Of a stretch of 42,170 nucleotides of DNA, positions 15,149-24,267 are shown piece after piece. Each line of letters starts with the position of its first letter. Within the stretch, counting starts at the first letter, position 1. Made by a program: the position numbers and the translations under genes. A model generated the notes under the pieces. The model did no database searches. It saw only the letters and a list, made by a program, of their open reading frames with translations, and was not told the origin of the DNA. Source of the stretch: Thermoanaerobaculia bacterium. GTDB taxonomy: Bacteria > Acidobacteriota > Thermoanaerobaculia > Gp7-AA8. The stretch lies in NCBI GenBank assembly GCA_017883235.1, contig JADGNY010000051.1, positions 1-42,170 of the forward strand, given 5' to 3'.

Positions 15149-16786
15149 ATGCAAGACCGAGATGCCGGTACGATTCCGCTTTGCGCGGGGAACCCCTATG
15201 GCGAACAACCGGCGTCCTTCACCCGGTTCGCTCTTCCGTTCGTCTGCAGGCTCGAGCGCGACGAGCGGACCCAGAAGCCGTCTCAGTTCTACGATGACGT
15301 TCCGATCCCGAGGCTCGCCGCGAGGTCGCGGTATTTCACGCCCGAGACCGCTGACGTCTTGTTCGGGCGTGCCCGATGGCTGGAGCTGAAAGGGTCCTTC
15401 GCGTACCAGACGCTTCGAATGCCCATCGGAGGCGACGAGATCGAGATCGAGATCGCTCCGCCCCGGCTGGTTCTGTTCGAGGCAGGCGCGAGGCCCCGCG
15501 TCGAGTTGACCTCCACGGCATTCTTGCTGGTCGACGTCTACTTCCCGCAACCGGCGAAGAACGGCGAGGGGAAACCGTCCTCGCCACCGACTCTGGACGA
15601 TCTGCTGCTGATCAACGAGCTGTTCCGCTACTGGCGCCAGCCGTTCGACAAGCATCCGGCCAAGGAGTGTACGACCGCGCGGGGCGTCACCTGTTTCACC
15701 AAGGCGATGGCTAACGTTGCCGCCGCGGCCAGGGCAGCGCTCGATGGTGCCGGGCGGCGTGGAGAGCGTCTGGGCAAGGATGACGACTACTTCGATCGAT
15801 GGGATTGGTTGCTTTCCTATCCGATTAAGGACGAGGGCGGATACATGCGGATCGCCTCGACGGCTCGCGAGGCGGCCAGACGGTGGACACACCCGGAAGA
15901 CCCCTCGGCCGCTCTCAATGCGCTCAGCGATGACACGGGCTGGATCGCCTACACCGATGAGCGCGCATTCGTCTGGACGTGTGTCATCACGAAAAGCGGG
16001 TCGGAGGATCTGAAGGATGCCTTGGAAGGCGATCCGTCACACAGCGGAATGTGGGTGCGGCTGCTGAACGTCGACCGTCCCTCCAACGGTCAGGCAACCG
16101 CGTTCGAGAAACGGTGGTTGCGGGGACGGACCTACGAGAGATGGAAGCACTTCGGCACGCTCTACGGATTCAACATGCACTCCGGGGCGATGCTCGCCTC
16201 TCCCTGCGAGGAGCCGCCGCTATGGAGGCATTTCAGCGAGACGTACTTCGATCAGGTGCTGCTCCTGCTCTACCTCCGGGTCTCCACATTCCGCTTCAGC
16301 AGGGAGCTGGCCAGGATCTCGGCCGATCTGCCGTTTCACCAGAAACGGGATTTCCGCGAGTTCCGGAAGATCCGACGCGTCTTCGCCATGCTGACGAACC
16401 TCTACCGCTTCCCTCTTCTCTCGAGCCAACAGCAGGGGATTGAGATGTACACCTGCGCCAGGAAGTGGCTCGACGTCGACGATCTCTTCGAGGAAGTCCA
16501 GGCGGAGATCAGAGAAACCCATGAGATGTTCGAGTTGTCGACCGCTTCCGAGATGGGTGTTGCCACGGGAGTGCTGGCCTGCATCGCCATCATCATCGGC
16601 TTCTGCGGAGGAGTGATGGCTCTGCTCGCCGCCGATGACATCAAGCCCTATAGACCGCCGCGCGAGGCAGTGCTCCGTTTGCTGAACCATTTCCCTGGGT
16701 TGACGCCGGCCTGGTGGCTGATCGTGCTTGCCTTTGGAGGGAGTACCGCGCTCGCACTCGCGCTGTGGCGGCGTCTGCGGAAATGA
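15149..16786 (+). CDS. corA: CorA-like membrane protein, predicted type III CRISPR effector
   Basis: 545 residues from ATG 15149; an in-frame GTG at 15107 would give 559. A large soluble N-terminal part (about 470 residues) with the motif YFDQVLLLLYLRVSTFRFS is followed by an acidic helical stretch (DDLFEEVQAEIRETHEMFEL). Two C-terminal transmembrane segments follow (about residues 483-509 and 533-553 in 559 numbering), then a basic tail. This is the CorA layout, but the GMN motif of Mg2+ channels is not seen after the first segment. CorA-like proteins are known partners of type III systems, where they act as membrane effectors switched on by SAM-AMP made by Cas10. Its place first in an operon with cas10 (23-nt gap) and a DHH hydrolase supports that role here. 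The channel or pore activity is inferred. Confidence 0.75.
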   Translation: MQDRDAGTIPLCAGNPYGEQPASFTRFALPFVCRLERDERTQKPSQFYDDVPIPRLAARSRYFTPETADVLFGRARWLELKGSFAYQTLRMPIGGDEIEIEIAPPRLVLFEAGARPRVELTSTAFLLVDVYFPQPAKNGEGKPSSPPTLDDLLLINELFRYWRQPFDKHPAKECTTARGVTCFTKAMANVAAAARAALDGAGRRGERLGKDDDYFDRWDWLLSYPIKDEGGYMRIASTAREAARRWTHPEDPSAALNALSDDTGWIAYTDERAFVWTCVITKSGSEDLKDALEGDPSHSGMWVRLLNVDRPSNGQATAFEKRWLRGRTYERWKHFGTLYGFNMHSGAMLASPCEEPPLWRHFSETYFDQVLLLLYLRVSTFRFSRELARISADLPFHQKRDFREFRKIRRVFAMLTNLYRFPLLSSQQQGIEMYTCARKWLDVDDLFEEVQAEIRETHEMFELSTASEMGVATGVLACIAIIIGFCGGVMALLAADDIKPYRPPREAVLRLLNHFPGLTPAWWLIVLAFGGSTALALALWRRLRK

Positions 16787-16809
16787 CCAATGTCTGAAGG
16801 AGACCTCGC

Positions 16810-18381
16810 ATGGATTCGACTCTCTATGTCCGCATCGAGGGCGTGAACCTCGATAACTTCGTCTATGACGTTCATGACCTCAGCACGATCCGCGGAGGCA
16901 GCTTTCTGCTGCTCGATGCCGTGCGGCGGGTTCAGGAGCGGTTCGGACTGACGGAGATCAGTACGGGCGCATCGTCGGGGTTCTTCACTGCTCCCGCGGG
17001 CGACGGGGCGGCGGGCGCTGACGCGCTGCGAGGGGAGATCGAGCGATTCCTGAGCGACAGCGACGGCCAACCGCGGCCGAAGGACGAGAGCGATCAGTTG
17101 AAGCACGCCACCTTCGTCGTCGATGTCCGCGCCGAGGGGGATGGGGACGAAGGGTTCGAACGGGCGCGGGAGCCGCTGCTGGCGATGAACCGCTGGCGGC
17201 AGTTCCAGCAGCCGACGCTCGCTGTTCCGGCGAGTGGAAACCGGCAGGATGAGTGCGCGTTCGATCACGTACGTCCGGCCACCACGGACGTTTGGGTGAA
17301 GGAGAACGAACAGACGGTGAAGAAGCAGGCCAGTGCCTCGGTAGAGGCACGACGGACATTTGGCAGGGAGAAGAGGACGGCGTTCTATACCGAGGAGCTC
17401 GAGCGACTTGCGGAAGCGATCATTAAAGACGACCCATCCGCCGGGGAGGAGAGCAAGGCGGTGTACGGGCTCGCGCAAACGGTCGCGGCCATGGACTTCA
17501 CGAAGGATCTGGAGACGCTGGCTGACCACGGGACGCCGCGGTCGCTGGACGGGAAGATCGCCGTCGTCTACTTCGACGGCAACCGGTTCGGCAAGATTCA
17601 GAAGGGGTGCGACCGGCCCGATCTCGAGACCTTCGACCGGACCGTGAAGCGCTACCGCGGGCAGGCTCTGCGCAGGCTGCTCCAAAGCATTGTCGACGCT
17701 CCCGAAGGATGGCTGGCCGGAGAGGAGATCCGCCTGGAGACGCTCCTCTGGGGTGGCGACGAGTTGATCTGGGTCGTCCCGGCGTGGAAGGGATGGAGCG
17801 TGCTCCGGCTCTTCTACGAGACCTCGCGCGCCTGGCAGTTCACGCCGAGGCGCAAGCCGGCCGAGCCGCTGACGCACGCGGGGGGCGTGGTCTTCTGTCA
17901 CCGCGTGGCACCGATCCACCGGATGACCGAGCTGGCGAAAAAGCTGGCAGACTCCTGCAAGGACGGGTTCGACCAGGAGCCGAAGCCGGCCGATGACCAT
18001 GCCGGGCGAGACGTATTCGCATACCAGGTGCTCGAGTCGTTCGATCACATCGGAACGGACTTCAAGGCGTTCCGTGAAGGGCGTGTGCCTCGAGGCCGTA
18101 GCGTCCGTGAGCTGGGCGTACATGGCGCCGGTATGGACAAGGCGACGTCTGCATTTGACATCGTCAAACACACCTTCCCGAGATCGAAGCTCCACGCCAT
18201 CGTGGCGGTGATTCGCGATCACGAAGCCGAGAAGGCGACGCAGATGATCGAGAACACTGTCCGCGAGCTGCGGCCGGAAGGGAAGAGCGCCCTGAAGGAA
18301 CTTCTCTTCTTCTTCGATCCCTCTTCCGAGGGCCTCACCGGCTGGTATCACATCGCCGAGCTGTGGGACTACGCGGTCTGA
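16810..18381 (+). CDS. cas10: Cas10-like signalling subunit, HD-less, GGDE cyclase motif
   Basis: 523 residues, well below the usual 700-900 for Cas10. Start ATG 16810 follows a GAAGGAG ribosome site. Palm 1 begins at the N-terminus (LYVRIEGVNLDNFVYDVHDL, then RGGSFLLLDAV), so there is no HD nuclease domain. Palm 2 has YFDGNRFGKI (D256) and the loop WGGDELIWVV with GGDE at 315-318, the polymerase/cyclase signature with E for the last D. A short helical C-terminal part follows. It should therefore be able to make a nucleotide messenger but not cut DNA. Given the CorA and DHH neighbours, SAM-AMP is the predicted product. The gap of 12 nt to the next gene contains a GAGGAGG-type site. Confidence 0.85.
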   Translation: MDSTLYVRIEGVNLDNFVYDVHDLSTIRGGSFLLLDAVRRVQERFGLTEISTGASSGFFTAPAGDGAAGADALRGEIERFLSDSDGQPRPKDESDQLKHATFVVDVRAEGDGDEGFERAREPLLAMNRWRQFQQPTLAVPASGNRQDECAFDHVRPATTDVWVKENEQTVKKQASASVEARRTFGREKRTAFYTEELERLAEAIIKDDPSAGEESKAVYGLAQTVAAMDFTKDLETLADHGTPRSLDGKIAVVYFDGNRFGKIQKGCDRPDLETFDRTVKRYRGQALRRLLQSIVDAPEGWLAGEEIRLETLLWGGDELIWVVPAWKGWSVLRLFYETSRAWQFTPRRKPAEPLTHAGGVVFCHRVAPIHRMTELAKKLADSCKDGFDQEPKPADDHAGRDVFAYQVLESFDHIGTDFKAFREGRVPRGRSVRELGVHGAGMDKATSAFDIVKHTFPRSKLHAIVAVIRDHEAEKATQMIENTVRELRPEGKSALKELLFFFDPSSEGLTGWYHIAELWDYAV

Positions 18382-18393
18382 GGAGGAAGAGCC

Positions 18394-21300
18394 ATGAAGC
18401 AGATACGCCTGACCATCGACCTCACGCTGATTGCGCCGATCCTGACGCAGGCCAGCACCGCCGGCAAGATGGCGCTGGACGCGCCGTTCGCCAAGCTGCC
18501 CGACCTCCGCTGCTTCCTGCCGTTCTCCCTGATCAAGGGGCGGCTCCGGCAGTCGTGGGACGAGCTGGATCTCCCCGACACCGATCTCTGGTTCGGGAAT
18601 CGAAAAGGCGGATGGCAGGGCTCACGGGGGCGATTCCGCTTCAGCGACTTCGAGGAACAGCCGTCGGCTGCACGCGCCACCAAGGATCTGAGAAGGAAGA
18701 CCGGCGAGCGTCACCGCATTCGGATCGACGAAGAGCGCGGTGCCGCGGACGAAGGGGCGCTGCAATTCATCGAGAGTCCGTTTCCCGCGGGCGCGCGGGT
18801 GACGTTCAGGGGCAAGGTGACGTGGTTCGACGACGACGGCGCGGACACCTCGCGGCAGTCGCTCCTGCGGGCGTTCCGATGGACCGGGAACTTCGGCGCC
18901 GGGCGGACGATCGGATGCGGCCGCGTCGACCGGGTCGAAACGCCCGAGGAGGAGACTCCTACAGTCAGCGAAGCAAAGGCCGCGACGGTGTCTCCTTCCG
19001 GCGTCTATCAGATGACGCTCGAGATCAGCGACCCCTTCTGTCTGGCGCGCAAGCGGATCGACGAGAATCTCTTCTCCTCGGACGAGGAGATCCCCGGCTC
19101 GGTCGTCCGCGGCATCCTGGCGACGACGCTGAACCGGCTGCTCAAACGAGACTCCGCGGCAGCCATCGAGCCGGGTGACGGGCGAGGGACGGAATGGAGT
19201 GAGATCGCCGATCACCTCAACGCCATCCGCTTCTCGCACTCCTTTCCGGCGGATAAGGTTCGCGGCAAGCGGCCTGTTCATCCTCCGCTCTCGCTCGTAC
19301 GCGATAGCGGCTCCCGCGATAGCGGCTCTCGCGACCTTGTGGACGTGGCACTTTGCGAAGGGCCTGTGCTGATCAATGGTGCAGCACCTGTGTTCTCGAT
19401 CGATTGGAAAGGCGACGAGCCTGGGGAGCTACTGGCGCAGTTCGACTGGCCAGCTCTGAAACGAACGATCCGCACCCGCACGGCGATCGACCGCGATACG
19501 AAGCGTGCCGAAACGTCGCGGCTCTTCTCCTACGAGATGATCGATCCGGCCGACATCGTCTGGATCGGTACGGCTGACTTCTCGGCCATCGACGACGCGA
19601 CGGTCCGCGCGAAGGTCATCGCGCAGTTCGAGCGCATCTTCGCCATGCAGCCGGCGGCGCTTGGGAAAACGAAAGCGCGCGTGGTCATTCACCTGACGGC
19701 CGCCGACACGAGTACGCCGGGCGCAGACGATTCCTCGCAGTGGGTGGTCACTCTGCAAACGCCCGCCCTGCTCTGCGACCCGTCGCGGCTGGACGAGGCA
19801 AGCGGCCGCGATGCTCTCTTCGCCGCCTATGCCTCGGCGTGGGCCGATATTGCGAACGGTGAATTGCAACTGGTCCGCTTCTTCGCGACCCAGAGCCTGA
19901 CGGGCGGCTATCTCGCGCACCGGTTCAACAGACAGAAGTCGTACGCGCCGTTTCTGCTCACCGATCCCGGAAGTGTGTTCGTTCTATCCGGGAGCGCCGC
20001 GGGAGCGAACCTGCTGAGGGATTGGACACGCACCGGTCTGCCTCTCCCGAAATGGGCGCGAACAACTCACGGCGAGACGTGGCAGTCGAATCCGTACCTT
20101 CCCGCCGACGGCTTTGGAGAAATCGCGGTCGATCTGTCATGCCACACGAAACAGCAGTCTCGGGATTTCGTTGTGGTCGATCAGTGGCCCGCGATCGATC
20201 TAAGCAACATTCCTCCGCCACCCGATGCCCCGCCACACGACGACAAACCGCTCGAAACAACGGATCGAAAAAAGGAGGACACGGCCGTTGGGACGGTGAA
20301 GAGGGCCAGATTCTCGAGCCGCTGGCGCATCAGCGGCCGGATCGAGACGGAGAGCGAGTTTCACCTCGGCTCAGGCGAGATCACCACGCACCCGAAACTC
20401 TTCGTCAAAGAGAAAGGCTCGAAGACAGGCGAGCTCGTGGAAATCAGCGCGGTCGCTGTCGACAAGGAAACCCACCCGTACATCCCGGGCAGCAGTCTCA
20501 AAGGGGCGCTCCGCTCGTGGGCAAGACCACGCTTCGATCAGGAGCTGGTCGATGCCGTCTTCGGCGGTGACAGCGACGACCCGAAGTCTCAGGCTGGAAA
20601 GGCGGAATTCCACGATGCGATGTCGCTCCCGCCTTCGGGGTCGTTTGAAACGGTCCCCTACTGGAGACCCGAGCGCCGTACAGGAGTCGTGGCCTCGGCA
20701 GCCATCGACCGCTGGACGCGGACGGCGCAGGACAAGAAGCTGTTCCACTACGAGGTTGTGCCGCCGGGTGTGGCGTTTGATGTGTCGGTGACCGCTCACG
20801 ATCTCACCAACGAGGAAGCGTCTCTGCTCCTTCAAGCGATGCGGGCATTCGGCAACGCTTCCGATCCGATCGACGACCTGGAACGGGCCACCCTCGGCGC
20901 GGAGACGCGCGGTGGTCTCGGACGATTCTCATGGAGCAACGAGAGCGTCGACCGCCTCACCGACCCCACGGCATGGGCCGGCGGCTGGGACTCTTTACCA
21001 AAGCTCACTCAAGCCGAGCGGGATCAGATCGCTACCGCGGTGGCGAGAACCAACCGCGCAGCCGGCAGGATCGCAATCCCCATCGACATCTCCTTTGATG
21101 GGCCATTCCTGGTGAATGAGCCGAGCCGCACGAACCAGGAGAAGGGTGACGGCTTTCCGAACTACGCGCCACGCATCGACAAGAACAGTAAGGTCTCCCT
21201 GCCCGCATCGTCGTTGCGCGGAGCGCTGCGCGCCCAGGCGGAGCGCATCGCACGGAGCGTAGGAATTCAACCGCTCTGTCACAGCACGGACCCGGCGGAT

Positions 21301-24267
21301 GCCTGTCCGCCAGTGCATGGTGCCGGTGAAGAAAAGCGTCTATGCATGGCTTGCCGTCTCTTCGGTGCGACCGGTTGGGCGTCTCCGATCGCGATCTCGA
21401 CGCCGGAATCGACAGGCCCGTTACGCGGCTATGACCAGGAGCTCGTGGCCATCGACCGCTTCACCGGCGGTGTGGCCGGAAGCGCCAAGTTCAAGCTGAA
21501 GGGTTTCTGGAAACCGGCATTCCACCTGTCGCTGTCCGTCGACTCGTCGTTGATCAAAGATCGCCCGGCGGCTCTTGGATTGCTCGCCCTGACGCTCCGC
21601 GATCTGAAGGAAGGCGACATTACGCTCGGCTTTGGCGCATCCAAAGGTCTAGGCGCCTGTTCCGCGGACGTCCAATGGCCGGCGGAGGCGCAGACGGACG
21701 CATGGATCGCAGCGTTTCGCGCGGAGGGTGCGAAGTCGATTCCTGCGCTCGATTCGAAGGCGCCGCGCGAGCAAGGTCAGACGATTGTTCCCGCCGCCAG
21801 AGCGGACGTCTTTCACAACCCCTACGCCTTTGTCCCTGTCGTGCAGCCCACGGAGACGATTGATGCTCTCGCGCTGCACACTGAAGCCGCAGGTTCGGTG
21901 AGACACGACAAGTACGTCCCTGGTACGTACTCCGGCAGGATCATCTGCCGGCTCGAGACCAAGGGTCCGGTCATCGTTGGCGCTGCGCACGTGGAGCATG
22001 CGGAGCAGAACCTGCCGGCGGACATCGAACCCTTCCTCGATCCCGACACGATGCGGCCCGCGATTCCGTCCACATCACTGCGGGGTCTCGTTTCGAGTCT
22101 GGCCGAGGCGGCCAGCAGTTCAGCGCTACGCGTGCTCAACGAACGGACGCTTTCCTATCGTTGTTCTGAGCACGAGAACCTGCCGGCGATCGGAATGGTT
22201 ACTGGCAACGGTAAGAGGCTCCGACCTCTCGCTCTGCCTCTGCTTCGCAACGGGATGATCTCCGAGCCCTACCGCGTGATGTTTGGCGATTTCAAAGTCC
22301 CGCCGGTTCGCGTATACCTCAACGGCTATCGTCCGACCGTCGCGGGGCCAACCGAGGTCGCGATCCTGAGGCCGGGGTCGTTCCTGGCAGCGCGCAATCC
22401 CAACTCCTCCTCGGCCGATAACCCGGCCGAGGTTTGGTACATGCGTCTGGGCAAACGGACACGCACGGGCTGGAATGTGACCGTCGAGCACGCGCACATG
22501 GCAGGGCCGATCCTTCTTGCGCAGGACCCCAATCCGGATCCGGACTACCGGGATCCGATCGACGCCAAGACATACGCCGCATTGCCGGCAGCAGAGAAGG
22601 AGCTGTATACGCGCGGGGTCATTCGCGTTCTCGGCGCTGTCGGAAGGGCATCGCTCTCGAGGCGGAAGCACGAGCTGTTCCTTCCTCTCCCGCCGCCAGG
22701 CATACCGGACTTTGATGCCAGCGCTGCTGTGGCCGAGTTCGAGAGACTTGCGGCCGAACGAACGGAAGAAGACGAGACGCTGCCCTACGAGCCGAAGGGA
22801 TCTCACAGGAACGGCGGGGCAAAACCGTCCGACAGGAACATCAAGTTGCGCGACGGGGACATCGTTTACTTCGCGCCAACCGAAGATGGCGCCAAAGTAG
22901 AGCGGGTGGCGATTTCATCGATCTGGAGAAAGTCGGTGCCGGGAACGATCCACGAGTTCTTCCGCGACATCTCTCCCGAGCTGCTTCCTTTCAATGGCGC
23001 ACGGCGCGAGGTCACCGTTGCCGAGAGCCTCTTCGGCTACGTTGACGATGGCGCTTCTCCGGACACAACGCAGCAGCGCGTTACCTCTCTGGCAGGACGA
23101 GTCCGTTTTTCGATGGCCAGGCTTGGAAGCAACCAGGACCCGGGCGGCGACCTTCTGCCTCAATCGACGATTCAGCCGTTGCTATCGCCAAAGCCACCAT
23201 CGCCAACCTTCTACTTCCGGCCAAAACAGAAGACTGGATCCATTCTGAAGCGGCAGCTCAACCGCAAGGATCACACGCCGCAGGGAAGGAAGTTCTACCT
23301 GCATGGGAAAGAGAGCTGGCGCCTCGAAGGAGCGGGCGATCGTTTCGCGAGCCGTGCCACACCGATTGCTCGCGGGCGGGTATTCTGGTTTCACGTCGAT
23401 GTAGAGAACCTCACCCCTCGGGAACTTGGCCTGCTGTTCTACTCCTTGCGGCCCTCGCCGGCGTTCAATCACAAGATCGGCATGGGAAAGGCGATCGGTC
23501 TGGGCAGCATTCAGATCGATCCGGTGGCCGTGTTTATGATCGATCGCGACGCACGCTACTCCGGAGCGGCAAGCAAGAGCCGATACAACGCCGCGTGGGC
23601 CGATCAGAAGCCCGGCGTCTCCGAGTGGCTAGAGGCCTATCCGCGCGAAGCGGCCGAATCCGATCAGTTGCCGGCCATGGCGCACCTTTTCGAGACGCTC
23701 CGGGATCAGTATCGTGACTCGATGAACCCGGACATCAGCAAGGCCCTGGAGCTGATCGGCGATCCCACACAGGTCGTGGCACCCGTCCATACGCCTCAGA
23801 TCGAAGACGCAGCGATCGGGCACGAGAGTTTCAAATGGTTCATGCGCAACGAGAAGAGCGCCAGCGTGCAATGGCTCGACCCGCTCGGACGCGAGTCGAC
23901 CGGGTTGCCGGTCTTTTCGAGAAAAGAGATGCGTGTACAGCAGCTCCGCACCGTTCCGGCAGCGCACCTGGTAACCGGACCGCAGCATGCGGTTGGCTCA
24001 AGCAGGCCGGAGGTCTCGCGGTCAAAAGAGCCCCAACGAGAGGTGTGGCCGAAGGCGATGCTGGTCAATGTTCCAAACCTCAACAGCATCAAGGCGGTCA
24101 TCAGACTCGACAGCGGAGCCACCCGGGATGCGTGGGCGGGAAGCACCTTCAAGGACTTTGAGAACCTCAAACTGCGCATCAAGCGAAAGGGTGAGCTGCC
24201 TGCGTCGGTTACAGTGCAAATGACAGCGAGCGGGAAATACGAAATCGTCGAACTGGAAATCCCCTGA
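18394..24267 (+). CDS. Giant fused RAMP effector: Cas7-like, Csx10-like, Cas7, Cas7-Zn, TIGR03986-like
   Basis: 1957 residues in one uninterrupted frame with no sign of assembly frameshift. At least five RAMP modules are visible by their Gly-rich loops. (1) About 1-200, Cas7-like, loop FSLIKGRLR at 44-52, Asp D29. (2) About 205-610, Csx10/Cas5-like, IPGSVVRG at 233-240, LTGGY at 502-506, PGSVFVL at 525-531. A Pro/charged linker follows at 605-640. (3) About 640-870, Csm3-like, D690, IPGSSLKG at 697-704. (4) About 890-1110, Cas7 with D929, LPASSLRG at 936-943 and a Zn site C962, C971, C984, C987. (5) About 1138-1710, resembling the TIGR03986 family, with HNPYAFVPV at 1141-1149, IPSTSLRG at 1224-1231 and HKIGMGKAIGLG at 1693-1704. 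A tail of about 250 residues is unassigned. It would form the crRNA-binding backbone and cut target RNA at the Asp sites. It overlaps the next start by 1 nt. Confidence 0.85.
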   Translation: MKQIRLTIDLTLIAPILTQASTAGKMALDAPFAKLPDLRCFLPFSLIKGRLRQSWDELDLPDTDLWFGNRKGGWQGSRGRFRFSDFEEQPSAARATKDLRRKTGERHRIRIDEERGAADEGALQFIESPFPAGARVTFRGKVTWFDDDGADTSRQSLLRAFRWTGNFGAGRTIGCGRVDRVETPEEETPTVSEAKAATVSPSGVYQMTLEISDPFCLARKRIDENLFSSDEEIPGSVVRGILATTLNRLLKRDSAAAIEPGDGRGTEWSEIADHLNAIRFSHSFPADKVRGKRPVHPPLSLVRDSGSRDSGSRDLVDVALCEGPVLINGAAPVFSIDWKGDEPGELLAQFDWPALKRTIRTRTAIDRDTKRAETSRLFSYEMIDPADIVWIGTADFSAIDDATVRAKVIAQFERIFAMQPAALGKTKARVVIHLTAADTSTPGADDSSQWVVTLQTPALLCDPSRLDEASGRDALFAAYASAWADIANGELQLVRFFATQSLTGGYLAHRFNRQKSYAPFLLTDPGSVFVLSGSAAGANLLRDWTRTGLPLPKWARTTHGETWQSNPYLPADGFGEIAVDLSCHTKQQSRDFVVVDQWPAIDLSNIPPPPDAPPHDDKPLETTDRKKEDTAVGTVKRARFSSRWRISGRIETESEFHLGSGEITTHPKLFVKEKGSKTGELVEISAVAVDKETHPYIPGSSLKGALRSWARPRFDQELVDAVFGGDSDDPKSQAGKAEFHDAMSLPPSGSFETVPYWRPERRTGVVASAAIDRWTRTAQDKKLFHYEVVPPGVAFDVSVTAHDLTNEEASLLLQAMRAFGNASDPIDDLERATLGAETRGGLGRFSWSNESVDRLTDPTAWAGGWDSLPKLTQAERDQIATAVARTNRAAGRIAIPIDISFDGPFLVNEPSRTNQEKGDGFPNYAPRIDKNSKVSLPASSLRGALRAQAERIARSVGIQPLCHSTDPADACPPVHGAGEEKRLCMACRLFGATGWASPIAISTPESTGPLRGYDQELVAIDRFTGGVAGSAKFKLKGFWKPAFHLSLSVDSSLIKDRPAALGLLALTLRDLKEGDITLGFGASKGLGACSADVQWPAEAQTDAWIAAFRAEGAKSIPALDSKAPREQGQTIVPAARADVFHNPYAFVPVVQPTETIDALALHTEAAGSVRHDKYVPGTYSGRIICRLETKGPVIVGAAHVEHAEQNLPADIEPFLDPDTMRPAIPSTSLRGLVSSLAEAASSSALRVLNERTLSYRCSEHENLPAIGMVTGNGKRLRPLALPLLRNGMISEPYRVMFGDFKVPPVRVYLNGYRPTVAGPTEVAILRPGSFLAARNPNSSSADNPAEVWYMRLGKRTRTGWNVTVEHAHMAGPILLAQDPNPDPDYRDPIDAKTYAALPAAEKELYTRGVIRVLGAVGRASLSRRKHELFLPLPPPGIPDFDASAAVAEFERLAAERTEEDETLPYEPKGSHRNGGAKPSDRNIKLRDGDIVYFAPTEDGAKVERVAISSIWRKSVPGTIHEFFRDISPELLPFNGARREVTVAESLFGYVDDGASPDTTQQRVTSLAGRVRFSMARLGSNQDPGGDLLPQSTIQPLLSPKPPSPTFYFRPKQKTGSILKRQLNRKDHTPQGRKFYLHGKESWRLEGAGDRFASRATPIARGRVFWFHVDVENLTPRELGLLFYSLRPSPAFNHKIGMGKAIGLGSIQIDPVAVFMIDRDARYSGAASKSRYNAAWADQKPGVSEWLEAYPREAAESDQLPAMAHLFETLRDQYRDSMNPDISKALELIGDPTQVVAPVHTPQIEDAAIGHESFKWFMRNEKSASVQWLDPLGRESTGLPVFSRKEMRVQQLRTVPAAHLVTGPQHAVGSSRPEVSRSKEPQREVWPKAMLVNVPNLNSIKAVIRLDSGATRDAWAGSTFKDFENLKLRIKRKGELPASVTVQMTASGKYEIVELEIP

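Noticed and set aside
16648-18351. 567-residue minus-strand ORF
   Set aside because: Antisense of cas10 in GC-rich DNA; no recognisable family.
18394-24267. Type III-E Cas7-11 (gRAMP) with Csx29
   Set aside because: A separate Cas10 is present, no caspase-like Csx29 is adjacent, and the second module looks Csx10-like, which III-E does not have in this form.
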